Part shown: positions 45,673 to 56,712 of the stretch, piece after piece
Position numbering within the stretch: the first letter of the stretch is position 1
Layout of the letters: the number at the start of each line of letters is the position of its first letter
Origin: Neoarius graeffei
Taxonomy: Eukaryota; Chordata; Actinopteri; Siluriformes; Ariidae
DNA: 64,000 nt
Direction of reading: 5' to 3'
Assembly: GCF_027579695.1 (NCBI RefSeq)
Contig: NC_083575.1
Location: forward strand, 32,710,382 to 32,774,381
The notes under the pieces: generated by a model
Told to the model about the DNA's origin: nothing
Databases searched by the model: none
The model's input: only the letters and a program-made list of their open reading frames with translations
Made by a program: the position numbers and the translations under genes

Positions 45673-45834
45673 CTCTGCCGATCATCGGAGTTTTGTTTTG
45701 TTTTTTTTTAAGCCGTCAGTTGGCTCTAACCAGTTTTATTTTACTTCACACACTGAGTGTCTGACACTTTCTAGGTAGTAGTGGTATAAATATTACAAAT
45801 TAAGCTACACACACACACACACACACACACCCAT
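45495..45834 (+). repeat. ~165-bp tandem duplication with CA runs
   Basis: Two copies share TCTCTGCC...ATCGGAG, CCGTCAGTT, TTTTACTTC, GAGTGTCTGA, GTAGTAGTG and ATTACAAATTAAGCTACACA, each ending in a CA microsatellite (45639-45670 and 45808-45831). They lie just upstream of the hAT-2 transposase ATG. Confidence 0.8.
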
Positions 45835-45849
45835 GATCAGTGATACAGA

Positions 45850-46532
45850 ATGAGTGATATAGAGAGTACTTCAGCTGACACTGAACCACCAGTCAGAGTT
45901 TGCTTAACCTTGCAGGACAGTGAGGGTCAAATCAGTGACAATGAAAACAGTGGCAGTAGCACCCACCTTTCCCCCACTGAGACCAATATTGCATCTGGTG
46001 ATGGAGGTCCTCCTTCACCAAAGACCAAGAGGACTTCTGCAGTATGGGACTCTTTCACTGTTTCTGAAAATGATCCCTCCAAAGCTATTTGCAAGTCCAA
46101 GCTAAGCAGAGGTAAAGATGCAAAACATTACAACACAACATCTCTACATAACCATCTGCTATATGCCCATCACATTAGAAAGCCCACTGTATCAGCCACC
46201 TCCTCCTCCTCTCCTCTTCCTTCTTGGGTCACTGGTGTTCAGCTGGGTGCTGCTAAGGGCTCACATTCATCTTCCTCTTCACCAATACTCACTGCATTTG
46301 CAGCAAAGCAGCCATTCTCAGCAAACCATCCCCGGTCAAAACAAATTCCAGAGATGATTGGTAAAATGATCTGTGCTGATCTTGAACCTTTCTCTGTGGT
46401 GGAGAGGAGAGGCTTCAAGACACTTGTTGGCTTTTTAGAGCCCAAGTATAAGATCCCATTGAGGCACTATTTCAGTTGAACTGTAGTGCCTGAGCTGTAT
46501 GAGGCAATGAGAGGGGGAGTTGGTCCATTCAC
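45850..46532 (+). pseudogene. hAT-2 transposase, N-terminal part with BED finger
   Basis: The frame opens at MSDIESTSADTEPPV and encodes an acidic, Ser-rich start, then a BED-type finger region (SAVWDSFTVSENDPSKAICK...YNTTSLHNHLLYAHH). One of the two zinc-binding Cys is not evident, since the string reads AICKSKLSRG. A Ser-rich linker leads into the helical domain (PEMIGKMICADLEPFSVVER, FLEPKYKIPLRHYFS). A TGA at 46477-46479 ends the frame, but the same frame continues TVVPELYEAMRGGVGPF until the TTAA insertion at 46533. Confidence 0.85.
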
Positions 46533-46536
46533 TTAA

Positions 46537-47361
46537 AGTGGCATTCCACCATTGGATGTATTCTTTGGCATAAAATACGACAACATATATAAATGGTATC
46601 ACTAGATAGAGAAATCTTTTAGCTTCAAAATGATATATCAAACATAATTTTTTGACAACGACAAGTATATTAATTTTGCGACCAAAGTCACCTACCCTTT
46701 TAATTTCCGCGCGGTAGTGAAACATGATGTCATCGGCAGGTTCCCCTTCTTGTGTACCACGTGATGTATCCTACCTCTTGGATTTGTCCTACCAAGCCTA
46801 CTGCGCATGCGCGAAATTGCCTACTGCACATGCGCGAAATCCAGGAGGGTAGGAAAATTCAACAGTAGTTTTGTCCTACTGATCAGCTGGGCTGATAGAA
46901 AATCGGTGAGTATTTCACTCATTTGCCGATTTTTATGTTTTGTGCGTATTGGTCGAGTCTTTGGCCGAGTCAAATAATTTGTAATGACTTGTTGTGAATA
47001 ATAAAACAGTCTGCATGAGAACTTGTTAATTGTAATGGCATCATGTGTTCTGCGCATGCACAGTAGGCTTCGTGCATGCGCAGTAGGCTTGGTAGGACAA
47101 ATCCAAGAGGTGGGATAACTTTACAGAACACCGACACATGGTACACAAGAAGGGGAACCTGCAGATGACATCACATTTCACTACCGCACAGAAATTAAAA
47201 GGGTAGGTGACTTTGGTCGCAAAATTAATATACTTGTCGTTGTCAAAAAATTATTTTTGATATATCATTTTGAAGCTAAAAGATTTCTCTATATAGTGAT
47301 ACCGTTTATATATGTTGTCATATTTTATGCCAAAGAATACATCCAATGGTGGAATGCCACT
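46537..47361. mobile_element. foldback/MITE with very long inverted repeats and TTAA duplication
   Basis: The 825-bp element begins AGTGGCATTCCACCATTGG and ends with its inverse, flanked by TTAA at 46533-46536 and 47362-47365. The inverted arms match for more than 250 bases with few differences, extending to the GCGCATGC-containing CpG blocks near 46800 and 47050. The TTAA target fits the piggyBac or Kolobok superfamilies; the terminal AGTGG does not settle which. No transposase inside. Confidence 0.88.
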
Positions 47362-47365
47362 TTAA

Positions 47366-48561
47366 GGCAGCTGAAGGAGGTGTCATCAACCTCACTACAG
47401 ATCTCTGGACCAGCAATCACAATGCACATGCATATCTGTCTTACTGGGCACTGGTGTGAACATGTGGGGGAAGCTTCAGTACAGAGGAAAGCAGGGCTGC
47501 TAAATGTTGGTATGCTGGACATTGAGCACACAAACAACATTCTGTGCTGCCTTAAGAAAAAGATGAGAGAGTGGGAAGAGTCTATTGGTCAGTCTGTCAC
47601 AATACAGTTTGTTGTTTCAGACAGTGTAGCCAACATGGTGAAAGCTTTGACTGAATATGGGCACATTCGTTGCATGTCCCATACGCTTCACTTGGTGGTG
47701 ATCAAAGCACTGGAGAAGGACAGGGTTGTGACATCGCTTCTCTCCAAAGCCAGGATCATATCTGGCCATGTTCATCACTCAAGCAAAGCCAGCAACAGAC
47801 TACATGAGCTGCAAACACAGTTGAACCTCCCCCAGCACACGCTCATAACAGATATAAAAACAAGGTGGAACTATACATTCTACATGCTCCAGCGGCTGGT
47901 GGAGCAGCGCAGGGCCGTGCAGATTATGACACAGGAGTCTAACATGGGTAGAGCTCCAACAATCATCTATCCAAATGAGTGGAGGTTAGCATCAGACATG
48001 CTCACTGTTCTTAGTCCTTTTGAGGAGGTCACATGGGCACTCTCAAAACAGCACTCCATCTGTGCTCCATCTGATGATGGAGCACAGGCCATGCAGGAAG
48101 GGGATGACCTGGTCATCCCCTTCCTGCATGGCCTGTGCTCCATCATCAGGTCACTGCATGTGGGAGGTCTTGCAGCTGGTGAGGAATCTGAGGATGAATC
48201 TGATCAGTTCATGGCTGGTGATGATGATCAGGATGCCACAGTGGGGCTGGGCCAAGATGTTGCAGCTGAGTCCAGGGAAAAGTTAGGCACAGCAGCAAGG
48301 AGACTGGCAGCCAATCTGAGCAAAGAACTAGAATGGCATTTCGAACCAATTTTTGCAAACTCCACATTTCTGCTTGCCACTCTCCTTGACCCCAGATATA
48401 AGGCCAGCTGTTTTCCAAACAATGTTGATGTGGAGGCACTGAAGAGGACATTACTCCTCAGGATGGAGCTCTGTGACTCTGTAGCTACACCTGCAAGAAA
48501 CACAGAAGAGACACCTGCCACCAGGAGCACTTCAGTCTTGTCTTTCCTGCAGAAAAAGTAA
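47366..48561 (+). pseudogene. hAT-2 transposase, catalytic and C-terminal part
   Basis: After the foldback the transposase resumes. An open frame that starts inside the foldback (47257) reads through to 48561. It includes VTIQFVVSDSVANMVKALTE (catalytic Asp), IRCMSHTLHLVVIKAL (CxxH), HTLITDIKTRWNYTFYMLQR (hAT RW block), PNEWRLASDMLTVLSPFEEV and STFLLATLLDPRYKASCF. Just after 47366 the expected first catalytic segment appears in another frame (TDLWTSNHNAH), so a frameshift lies near 47400. The C-terminal dimerisation end is partly lost after LSFLQKK. A perfect 39-bp inverted repeat lies inside at 48071-48149. Confidence 0.85.
48071..48149. repeat. 39-bp perfect inverted repeat with a 1-base loop
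   Basis: The arms 48071-48109 and 48111-48149 are exact reverse complements around T48110. The first arm also contains ATGGAGCACAG, inverse of CTGTGCTCCAT at about 48060-48070, so three related segments alternate in orientation. It lies in the open transposase frame. Confidence 0.93.
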
Positions 48562-49216
48562 TCGGCTATTCCAATGAGGACACATTTACCATCAGGTGAT
48601 GTGGAGGCCTACCTGGCAGATGGGGACATTAGCCTTACCGATGACCCAGTGAAATACTGGTCAGGCAAGCATCAGACTATTTGATCCGTAGAACAGAGTC
48701 CCCCCCGGCCCCTGACCCCCCCCCTCTCTTACTCGCTCACACACATACACACACACGCACCTGGTGTGGAAATAAAAAAATAAAAATAAAAAAAATCACA
48801 TTGATCATAAAAAAATTAAAAGTTAAAGAAAGTTATGTTGAGTATGAAAACTCTTGTTCATTACATTTCATTTCATAATTGCAACCACGTGTTGTATTCA
48901 TTGTTGCAAAACTTGTTCTGTAAATAGTTTGTTTGCTATCGTGATCAAAACCATTGATCTGAAGCTCAATGCTGAAGCTGCCCTGTAAATAGTTTTCTAA
49001 TCAGCAATAAATATAATTTCTGATCAACCCATATCAATTGCATGCTTAAAATAATATACTGGTTAAAGCCCCGCCCGTTTCAAGACAGCCAGACCCACTT
49101 CCGGGTTAAATCCCGCCCACTTCCGGGTTAGGCCCCGCCCACTCCGAGTACAGATACGGATACAGTTAATTCATATGGTTAACAGATACAGATAATGCTG
49201 TACTCGCTCATCCCTA

Positions 49217-49883
49217 GATCTAACTAAATACAGATAGTAAACAAAGCAAATCAAACAACACTTGGTCTAAGACCAACTTTCATGTGTATCAAAATGTGTA
49301 CATTTAAACCATGAATGAATTCAAATAACACTCTTCACGTTAACTAGCCTCAACTAAGGCTAACAATTGCCCAGATGCCAGCCTTACTTGAGATCGCTCT
49401 TGCTTGGCGACTTAAAGTACGCTGTCTGTTATCTGAAGACAGCGCAGAGCGCAGGTCCAGGGAGAAAACCAGTTCTGATCCTTTTGCTTTTACAGCTCTT
49501 CAGCTGAAGATCTTCAGTGTCCCGTCAGTCATCTCATGATCTGGAAGGAATCTTGTTTGTAGTTCGTCGACGTTACAAAAGGGAAAAGGGATCCGGTTGC
49601 CTTTTCTCTTTAAAAATACTGCATGGGCTTCAGTAACTAACTGGTTCAGTTATTATTGCAACTATGTGAAGATCAAATACATTGAATTTTGGCTAAAGGT
49701 CCGGTATCAATAGATCGTTCTTTGTCCTTTGTTCTTCTGTAGCACAGACGCAACGACGTCTCTTTCACGCGTGGGATCCACCGCCAGAGAGAAGGAATTT
49801 TGATTCCGCTGCGGGTTTAAAGCACAGTCGTGACGTCACTGTATTTGGTATCTGGTATCATCTCTGTATCCAATACCATTACA
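49217..49883 (-). repeat. possible solo LTR, left part
   Basis: This is the partner of 44991-45146. Its outer end reads TGTAATGGTATTGGATACAG on the minus strand. It includes CpG and GACGTCAC motifs (about 49830-49840) that could be CRE-like promoter sites. No coding content. Confidence 0.4.
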
Positions 49884-49889
49884 GGGAGT

Positions 49890-51480
49890 CAGAAGAATGG
49901 GCGTAGATAGAACATGGCATCGAGTACAGGGATTTTTGTGTTCAACGCTGTACAGTGGAAGGGAGAAGATGGTTCATAAAGTGAAGCAGGGAATTGGTTA
50001 CTATGGCTACGGCATGGCAGCCCCCCCCCCCAAAAAAAAAAAAACATTGCAGACTATAAACTACACAAACAACATAAAATACAAACATCAGCAACATAAA
50101 GTGCAAACAACATGGACAGTGAATAAAAGACAACTAGCACAAACAGACCGTACAGTGGCAACCTGTCACTGATGTGTGGAAAGTTTGTGCATTCTGAGGT
50201 AGAATATGTAAAATAAATAAATACATAAATATAAACATTATGTAGGTGATAAGCATTGTAAAAAGTGGTAGTGTATTGTTCTTCACTGTGCAAAGATTTC
50301 AGTGGGAGTGGTGTGTCCATGTGGATCAGTCCAGTCCCTCAGAGCTGAGGAGTCTGATGGCATGTGGGAAGAAACTGTTACAAAGCCTGGATGCAAAGGC
50401 CCAAATGCTTCTGTACCTTTTTCTAGATGGCAGGAGGGTGATGAAATTGTGTGAGGGGTGTGTGGGGTCATCCACAATACTGGCACCTTTCCAGATGCAG
50501 TGTGTGGTGTAAATATGTCCTTGATGGAGGGAAGAGAGACTCCAGTAATCTTCTCAGTTGTCCTCACTATCTGCTGTAGGGTCTTGCAATCCAAAATGGT
50601 GCAATTTCCAAACCAAATCATGATGCAGCTGCTTAGGATGCTCTCAACTGTCCGTCTGTAGAATATTGTGAGGATGGGTGATGGGAGATGGGTTTTCCTC
50701 AGTTTTCATTGGAAGCAGAGACACTACTGGGATTTCTTTGCTATGGAGTTGGTGTTAAGGAACCAGGTGAGGTCACCAAACAAACACCAAGGAATTTGGT
50801 GCTCTTAACATTCTCCATGAGTAAGCTGTTGATGTACAGTGGAGTGTGGTCACTCTGTGTTCTTCTGAAGTCAACAACCATCTCTTTTTTGTTTTGTCCA
50901 CATTCAGAGACACATTGTTGACTCTGCACCAGTCTGATAGCTGTTGCACCTCCTGTCTGTATTCTGACCCATCATTCTTATTGAGACCCACCACAGTTGT
51001 GTCATCAGCTAACTTGATGATATGATTCAAATTGTGCACTGCTGCACAGTTGTGAGTCAGCAGAGTGAACAGCAGTAGACTGAGCAAACAGCCCTGGGGG
51101 CCCCCAGTTCTCAGTATGGTGGTGCTGGAAGTTCTGCTCCCAATCTGGACTGACTGAGGTTTCTCAGTCAGGAAGTCCAGGATCTAGTTGCAGAGGGAGG
51201 TGTTCAGGCCCAGCAGGCTCAGCTTTCCAATTAGCTGCTGAGGAATGATTGTGTTGAATGCTGAACTGAAGTCTATAAACAGCATTCGAACGTATGTGTC
51301 CTTTTTGTCCAGGTGGCTAAAGGCCAGATGAAGGATGGTGGCTATGGTGTCATCTGTTAACCAGTTATAGTGATACAAGAAAAGCAGAGGGTCCAGTGAG
51401 GGAGGCAGCAGGGTCTTTATATGCCTCATGATGAGCCTCTCGAAGCACTTCATAATGATGGGTGTGAGAGGCAGATCCCC
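49890..51480 (-). pseudogene. L2/CR1-like LINE, C-terminal half
   Basis: Minus-strand frames encode the end of a LINE reverse transcriptase: [40 protein letters not shown] (palm motif A), [16 protein letters not shown] (motif B), [14 protein letters not shown] (catalytic xADD intact), then [15 protein letters not shown] and WFGNCTILDCKTLQQIVRTT. The frame changes several times, and the endonuclease is absent. The 3' UTR reaches about 49890, where a G/A-run (50021-50044) occurs. A head-to-head junction with a gypsy fragment lies at about 51485. Confidence 0.85.
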
Positions 51481-51489
51481 TTGACTCCA

Positions 51490-52498
51490 TTATCCTGTGA
51501 GAAAACAGCTTTTTCCACTCCATTTGGTTTACACCAATTTGTCACCCTTCCTTTCAGGTTGTTTGGGGCCCCAGTGAAATTTCAGCATCTCATGGACCAA
51601 ATTCTCCGTCCCCACAATGCGTATGTCATCTAGATAGGCCGCAGCATAATCATCTATAGTAAAGGTTGGGAGCAGCATTTATAACATCTCAGGGCAATCC
51701 TGAGATCACTGAAGCATGCTGGGCTCACAGCAAAACCAAAAAAGTGTGCAATTGGATGGGTGGAAGTATGGTATCTGGGCTTCCACTTGAGTCATGGGCA
51801 GGTGCATCCCCAAATTGATAAGACTGTAGCAATCGTGGCCTGCCCAAGCCCTAAGACCAAAAAGGGGGTGAGGCAGTTCCTGGGGCTGGCTGGCTAGTAT
51901 AGGCAGTTTGTGCCTAACTTGCTGGACGTCACCAGCTCACTGACTGACCTCACTAAAATGGGGGGCACCAGATCCGGTCCAGTGGACCAAGCCATGCAAA
52001 CTGTCTTTTGCTCAAGTTAAAGTGGTTTTATGTGGGAGCCCACTGTTGCATTCACCTTACTTCTTTTCTCTCCTTTTGTTTTACAGACCAATGCATTAGA
52101 TAGAAGGCTGGGGGATGTTTTGTCCCAGGTAGTGAAGGGGGAGAAGCACCCGGCACTGTACATCAGCTGCAAGCTCTCGATGTGACAGTCAAAGTACAGC
52201 ACCATAAAGAAAGAGTGTTTGTTTGTTTGGCCATCAAGTGGGTGGTCCTCACTCTCCAGTACTACCTGCTAGGATGCCCTTTCACCCTCTGTTCTGACCA
52301 TGCCCCACTCTAGTAGTGGCTTCACCGCATGAAGGCTGCCAATGCATTGATCACTTGTTGGTATCTAGTCCTTCAAGTTTGAGGTGGTCCATAGGCCGGA
52401 AGCACAGGTGGTGGTGGCAGATTACCTCTCCTGCCAGGAAGGGGGCAAGTCAGCTGCAGACCGGATGGCTCCCCTGACTGAGTCTGGTGGTGGGGGTA
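51490..52498 (+). pseudogene. gypsy-type RT/RNase H fragment
   Basis: Translation gives TAFSTPFGLHQFVTLPFRLF, FQHLMDQILRPHNAYVI (then a stop where the YxDD box is expected), VRQFLGLAG, LQTNALDRRLGDVLSQVVKG (RNase H start), KYSTIKKECLFV, FTLCSDHAP and FKFEVVHRPEAQVVVADYLS. It is 5'-truncated and lacks integrase, which would normally follow; it runs directly into a purine tract and an LTR. Several stops are present. Similar to gypsy families of fish other than chromoviruses A and B. Confidence 0.83.
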
Positions 52499-52785
52499 TG
52501 TGGCAGCAAGGGTGTGGTCAACCATCAGCTGTGAAAGGCGAGGAGTCAGGTTAAACCAGCAACTAACGTGATGAGTTACACCTGTGTCTACTTACTGGCT
52601 TTCTATTAATGTGTGACTCTGTGTGTCTTTCAGATAGCTCAGTATCTCGCAGCTGGCTGTTTTCTGCAACCTGTGTGTACACATGTGTGTTTGTCACTGA
52701 AAAGTGAGTATTAAAAATAAAGTGCACCTTGAATTGTCGTGCCTGTTTCCAGTCCCTGATTGTCACACCTCAGGCAATTGTTACA
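52499..52785 (+). repeat. gypsy 3' LTR
   Basis: 287 bp with ends TGTGGCAGC...CAATTGTTACA, preceded by a purine tract (GGTGGTGGGGGTA) and containing AAAAATAAAG near its end. No matching 5' LTR is in the window. Confidence 0.8.
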
Positions 52786-53753
52786 GGTTATAACATCTTT
52801 ACATGAAAATTGTGGTCATTACTATCACGATGTACAAAATGCCATCTTCACTTGATAATTAGCAAAACAGAAACAGAGCCATGGCCAACATAACTTCCAC
52901 ATAGTATCAACACCAGTCACATTTCAAAATAAACATCCAACAATACCCCTCCTGTAATAGCCCATCTTAAAGTGACAGAGAACATTTTACAAGAAGTATC
53001 ATGAAACTTCCTGAGAAAACTATCATTAAAGCTTTGACTAAAATTAGACTAAAATTGAGTTCCACTAACTAAATATTGATTAAAACAAAGCAAAAAGACT
53101 AAAATGTGACTAAAATATAACTACAAATTTCATTAAACGAATAAGCCTACAACTAAATTTAAAATGCTTGTCAAAATTAACACTGATATGATGACAGTAC
53201 AGGAAATGGCAACTTTCCAGACCTCATAAACAAAAAGTCATGACTTCAAATCAAATTCATGATTTTATTTCAAAGACATGAAAAGTAATGAGAAAACACT
53301 ATTTTTTTCTTATTGTAGCATCCTTGTGTGGTAAATTGGAGCAGTTTTTTTTTTTTGAGACAACCTTATGGTGGGGTCAGTATCAAGTTTGATGTTGATT
53401 TTATGAACTGAAAGGCTGTGTAGCTTTAATTTCCCTCATATTGCTCAAAAGTTGCATATGTGAATGCAGATTGAGTTGTGCCAGAGTTCTTGATGGGAAG
53501 ATATGAAAATTGCTGGATACAGTTGCAACTGCAGAACAGGAAATGACAACAAGTCCATACCTCAGGCTAAAAAAAGGCATGACTTCAAATGACAATCATG
53601 ATTTTAGACCAAAGATATGAATAATAATGTGCAAAAAAATGTTTTTCCTTATGATGGCACCCCCAAATGGTCAAAAGGGTTAACTGTTGCTGGACTCCCT
53701 TTGAACAGAGTCTTGAGTCATTGCACTAAATTTGGTGTAGATACATAAAAGCA
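52786..53753. repeat. dispersed long repeat, block 2
   Basis: From about 53180 two imperfect units are seen, each with CATGACTTCAAAT...CATGATTTTA and AGACATGA/AGATATGA segments, plus GGCACCC...GTCAAAAGGG and TTGAGTCATT...AAATTTGGTGTAGA. Units of this kind recur at 56275-56712. 52786-53180 holds no recognised feature. Confidence 0.6.
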
Positions 53754-53944
53754 TTACTGAGCAGAGGTGGAAAGTAACAAATTACATTTACTCACGTTAC
53801 TGTAATTAAGTAGATTTTTTTGTGCAATTTGTAATTTAAGTAGTTTTTGAAATGGGTAATTTTACTTTTACTCAAGTACATTTTGAACCAAGTATTTTAC
53901 TTCACTACATTCGAAAACCGCCCGTTACTGAGTAAAAAAATTAA

Positions 53945-54300
53945 ATGCAGGGAAAAAAACCCAATTGGCCTGAACTGGAAGGAAACTGGCGCAGGCGCGC
54001 GCACAGAATATCCATATTAGCCTACATGTATGGTTGGATGATGGCTGGTGCCGAGGTAGCCGAGCAAGAGATAGAGGAGGTCATGGAGGAGGTTGAGGAT
54101 TGCCAAGAAGAGAATTCCCGTGGAACAGATGCGCCGGACAGCGAGGGAAATCCTTGGCCGTATCTCAGCCAGTACTTTGCATTCAAACACAAACGAGGCA
54201 ATAACATAATGCAATGCAAAATGTGCCTGCCCTGCCGTACAGAGCTATATCAGTCTACAAAACTTCCACATCAAATCTGCGGAAGCATGTGATATGTGCA
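53945..54300 (+). pseudogene. hAT-3 transposase N-terminus with BED zinc finger
   Basis: The frame 53945-54292 includes an acidic stretch (EQEIEEVMEEVED) and the start of a BED finger (WPYLSQYFAFKHKRGNN, MQCKMCLP). A one-base shift near 54245 moves the rest of the finger (YKTSTSNLRKHV) to another frame. BED fingers bind the transposon ends. No catalytic domain follows, so the copy is non-autonomous. Confidence 0.8.
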
Positions 54301-54938
54301 TTTACCTGTGTATCCCAAACGTTATATTTGTTTGGTTAAAACCTTCCACTGTTAAATGTGCCTTCATTATCAATTCTTTTGGCCACCTAGCATCCATACT
54401 GATCACTAACGTTTCAAGTGAAGTAGCCTAAATGAAATAAATCACCTCACGTTTACAAATTTATCAGAACGACAATCAGAAATAATACGAGTGCATGGTT
54501 TTAGTTGTAATTGGTCTCTTATGAAAAAATCCTAATTCATGTATAGACTAGCTCCTGGGTTGTTAGCTGTAGCCTAGACTAGAGCTTTGGGAGGTCACTG
54601 ATAGGCCATCAAAACATTTTCACTGTCTTGGATACTTTGTTTGAGTTTGGTTTTCTTTTCTTTTTTCATTGTGGTGTTTGAGTTGGACTATACAATTCAG
54701 AATTTGGCACTTTGCTTAAAAATGTTTTATGGGGTGGTCTCAAAATAGTTTGCACATTACCTCTCGACAGGTTGTAAACATTATGCAGTTAATTTGTCAA
54801 TTATATTTTCTATATAAGGAAGAGCACAGTGTTACTAAGGAATCGCTTAGCTGTCTTTAAATCGTGAGAGCCCTGGACACTGAGTTTGGTTGGTTTACAT
54901 TTCATATGTGTCATTTAGTAAGTCTGCTTTAGTGGCTT

Positions 54939-54982
54939 TATTAGATTAGATTAGATTAGATTAGATTAGATTAGATTAGATT
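54939..54982. repeat. (ATTAG)n repeat with common fish tail sequence
   Basis: About nine ATTAG units precede AACTTTATTCATCCCACACTGG, a tail frequent in fish interspersed repeats. Confidence 0.9.
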
Positions 54983-55196
54983 AACTTTATTCATCCCACA
55001 CTGGGGAAATTCACGTGTTACAGTAGCAAGAAAATGTCAAACAGATAACAAATAAAACAAATACAAATTAGACAAACGAAGGATTAAATACAGAGGGCTA
55101 TTTGCATTATCTATCATGAAAAAGTATAGAAAAATTGCCTTATTGAGAGGCTCGGAAAAATTGCATTACAGGTAGACTGTGTATATACACACACAA

Positions 55197-55198
<2 letters not shown>

Positions 55199-55246
<48 letters not shown>
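55199..55246. repeat. (TA)n microsatellite, left of foldback
   Basis: About 47 bases of alternating TA. Confidence 0.95.
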
Positions 55247-55250
<4 letters not shown>

Positions 55251-55847
55251 GGTGATTCCACGCTTATGGGTACTCAAATGGGGACATGAACTTATTTTTA
55301 AAAATTCACCTAAAACCATTTCTTTTTTTACCATCAGGTCACAAAACATGTAATCTTTAATGAGTGATATGTTAAAAGATAACTTTAATTTTCTGAGATG
55401 TAATAAAAACATATTTATATGCCAAAGTCAGAACGTAACAGAAGAAGTGTTGTGAACATATATATTCTCAATTTTAACAATGTAGAATTACTTTTTGAAA
55501 CATAGGAAGGTGATGTTTTAGCAAATATAATTAATAAACATGTGTAGTAGAATAAACATACACATTCTTTCAATAAGATTAACATGGTATATAGCTAGAT
55601 TGTAATTAATTTGTAACAGACGTGAGATGGACAATCGTAACAGAAGTAATGTAACAGACATCATTTTGGAACTCATAGGCTTGACTTTGGCATATAAATG
55701 TTTTTATTACATCTCAGAAAATTAAAGTTATCTTTTAACATATCATTCATTAAAGATTACATGTTTTGTGACCTGATGGTAAAAAAAGAAATGGTTTTAG
55801 GTGAATAAGTTCATGTCCCCATTTCAGTACCCATAAGCGTGGAATCA

Positions 55848-55850
<3 letters not shown>
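55251..55850. mobile_element. foldback element with ~170-180-bp arms inside a TA tract
   Basis: The left arm (55251-55430, starting GGTGATTCCACGCTTATGGG) is the near-perfect inverse of the right arm (55682-55850). The ~250-bp spacer has several GTAACAGA motifs and no ORF. TA runs lie immediately on both sides, so a TA duplication, as in Tc1/mariner-type MITEs, is possible but cannot be proven. Confidence 0.88.

Positions 55851-55907
<57 letters not shown>
55851..55907. repeat. (TA)n microsatellite, right of foldback
   Basis: About 56 bases of alternating TA. Confidence 0.95.
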
Positions 55908-55912
<5 letters not shown>

Positions 55913-56274
55913 GTATGCATAAAAATAGCAGGCGTAATGGATGATAGAATTTACAAGTTATGCCACTTGTACTTGAAAATGTTTTATGGGGTAGTCCGTA
56001 GCTTTATACATTATACTGCCTGAAAGGTTATTATGTGGACTAATAGTTCATTAAAAACAATTTGATTTATGACTTGTCCTTTCTTTTTTTACATCAAATA
56101 ATTGAAAGTAACTAAGTAACTTTTACTCAAAGTACATTTTAAGTTGAGTACTTTTTTACTTTTACTCGATTAGATTTTTAGATGGGTACTTTTACTTGAG
56201 TAGAATTTAAGCAAAGTAAAGATACTTTTACTTAATTACAATTTTTCAGTACTTTTTCCACCTCTGTTACTGAG

Positions 56275-56712
56275 AAATAGTCTCACTTCCTGTTTGGCGA
56301 CTTCACTGTCAAATATGATTGCAGAAGAGGAAATCGCAATATGTCCAAACTTCAGTTTCAAAAAAGGCATGACTTTAAATGACAGTCATGATTAGACCAA
56401 ACATGTGAAGAGTAATTAGCAAAAGCATGATTTTTTATAGCGGCACCCAAGTGACCAAATGGGGTAATTGTTCTTCAACTCTGTTTAGGTCTGATCTTGA
56501 GTCATTTCACCAAGTTTGGTGTGAACAAATAAATGCATTACTGAAAAATAGCCACATTTCCTGTTTACCAGCTTTGCCACTAATATTGAGTGGCTGATAT
56601 GGTCAAATGCTTTCAAAAGTCAGTCCACCATGTTTAGTGAAGAAACATCAAAGTGTTGCAGAGGTATGGGCTCACGTCCTGTTTGGCTGCTTCACCGTCA
56701 TTTTTGATTAGC
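56275..56712. repeat. dispersed long repeat, block 3
   Basis: Contains TCACTTCCTGTTTGGCGACTTCAC, GGCACCCAAGTGACCAAATGGGG and CATTACTGAAAAATAG, matching blocks 1 and 2 in order. Interrupted at 56713 by the next transposon. Confidence 0.65.

Larger units (their letters stand above)
45147..49216 (+). mobile_element. hAT-2: ZBED-like hAT transposon with nested foldback
   Basis: The ends TAGAGTTGAGCCGGATACTCG and, inverted from the right, TAGGGATGAGCGAGTAC are related inverted repeats of a common fish hAT family. The flanking 8-mers (GTAATAAT, GATCTAAC) match at only four positions. It carries a transposase in two blocks separated by an 825-bp TTAA foldback, and a ~165-bp duplication with CA repeats upstream of the ATG. 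Confidence 0.82.
53762..56266 (+). mobile_element. hAT-3: defective hAT transposon with nested foldback
   Basis: The 2,505-bp element has ends CAGAGGTGGAAAGTA and ...TACTTTTTCCACCTCTG, and the exact 8-bp duplication TTACTGAG (53754-53761, 56267-56274). It contains only the first, BED-finger part of a transposase, plus a pentanucleotide repeat and a foldback flanked by TA tracts. Confidence 0.92.

Noticed and set aside
45139-49224. 8-bp duplication for hAT-2
   Set aside because: GTAATAAT and GATCTAAC match at only four of eight positions, so it is not claimed.
52060-52090. Intron acceptor in the gypsy fragment (TTTTGTTTTACAG)
   Set aside because: The reading frame of the RNase H region runs through this stretch, so splicing is not needed.
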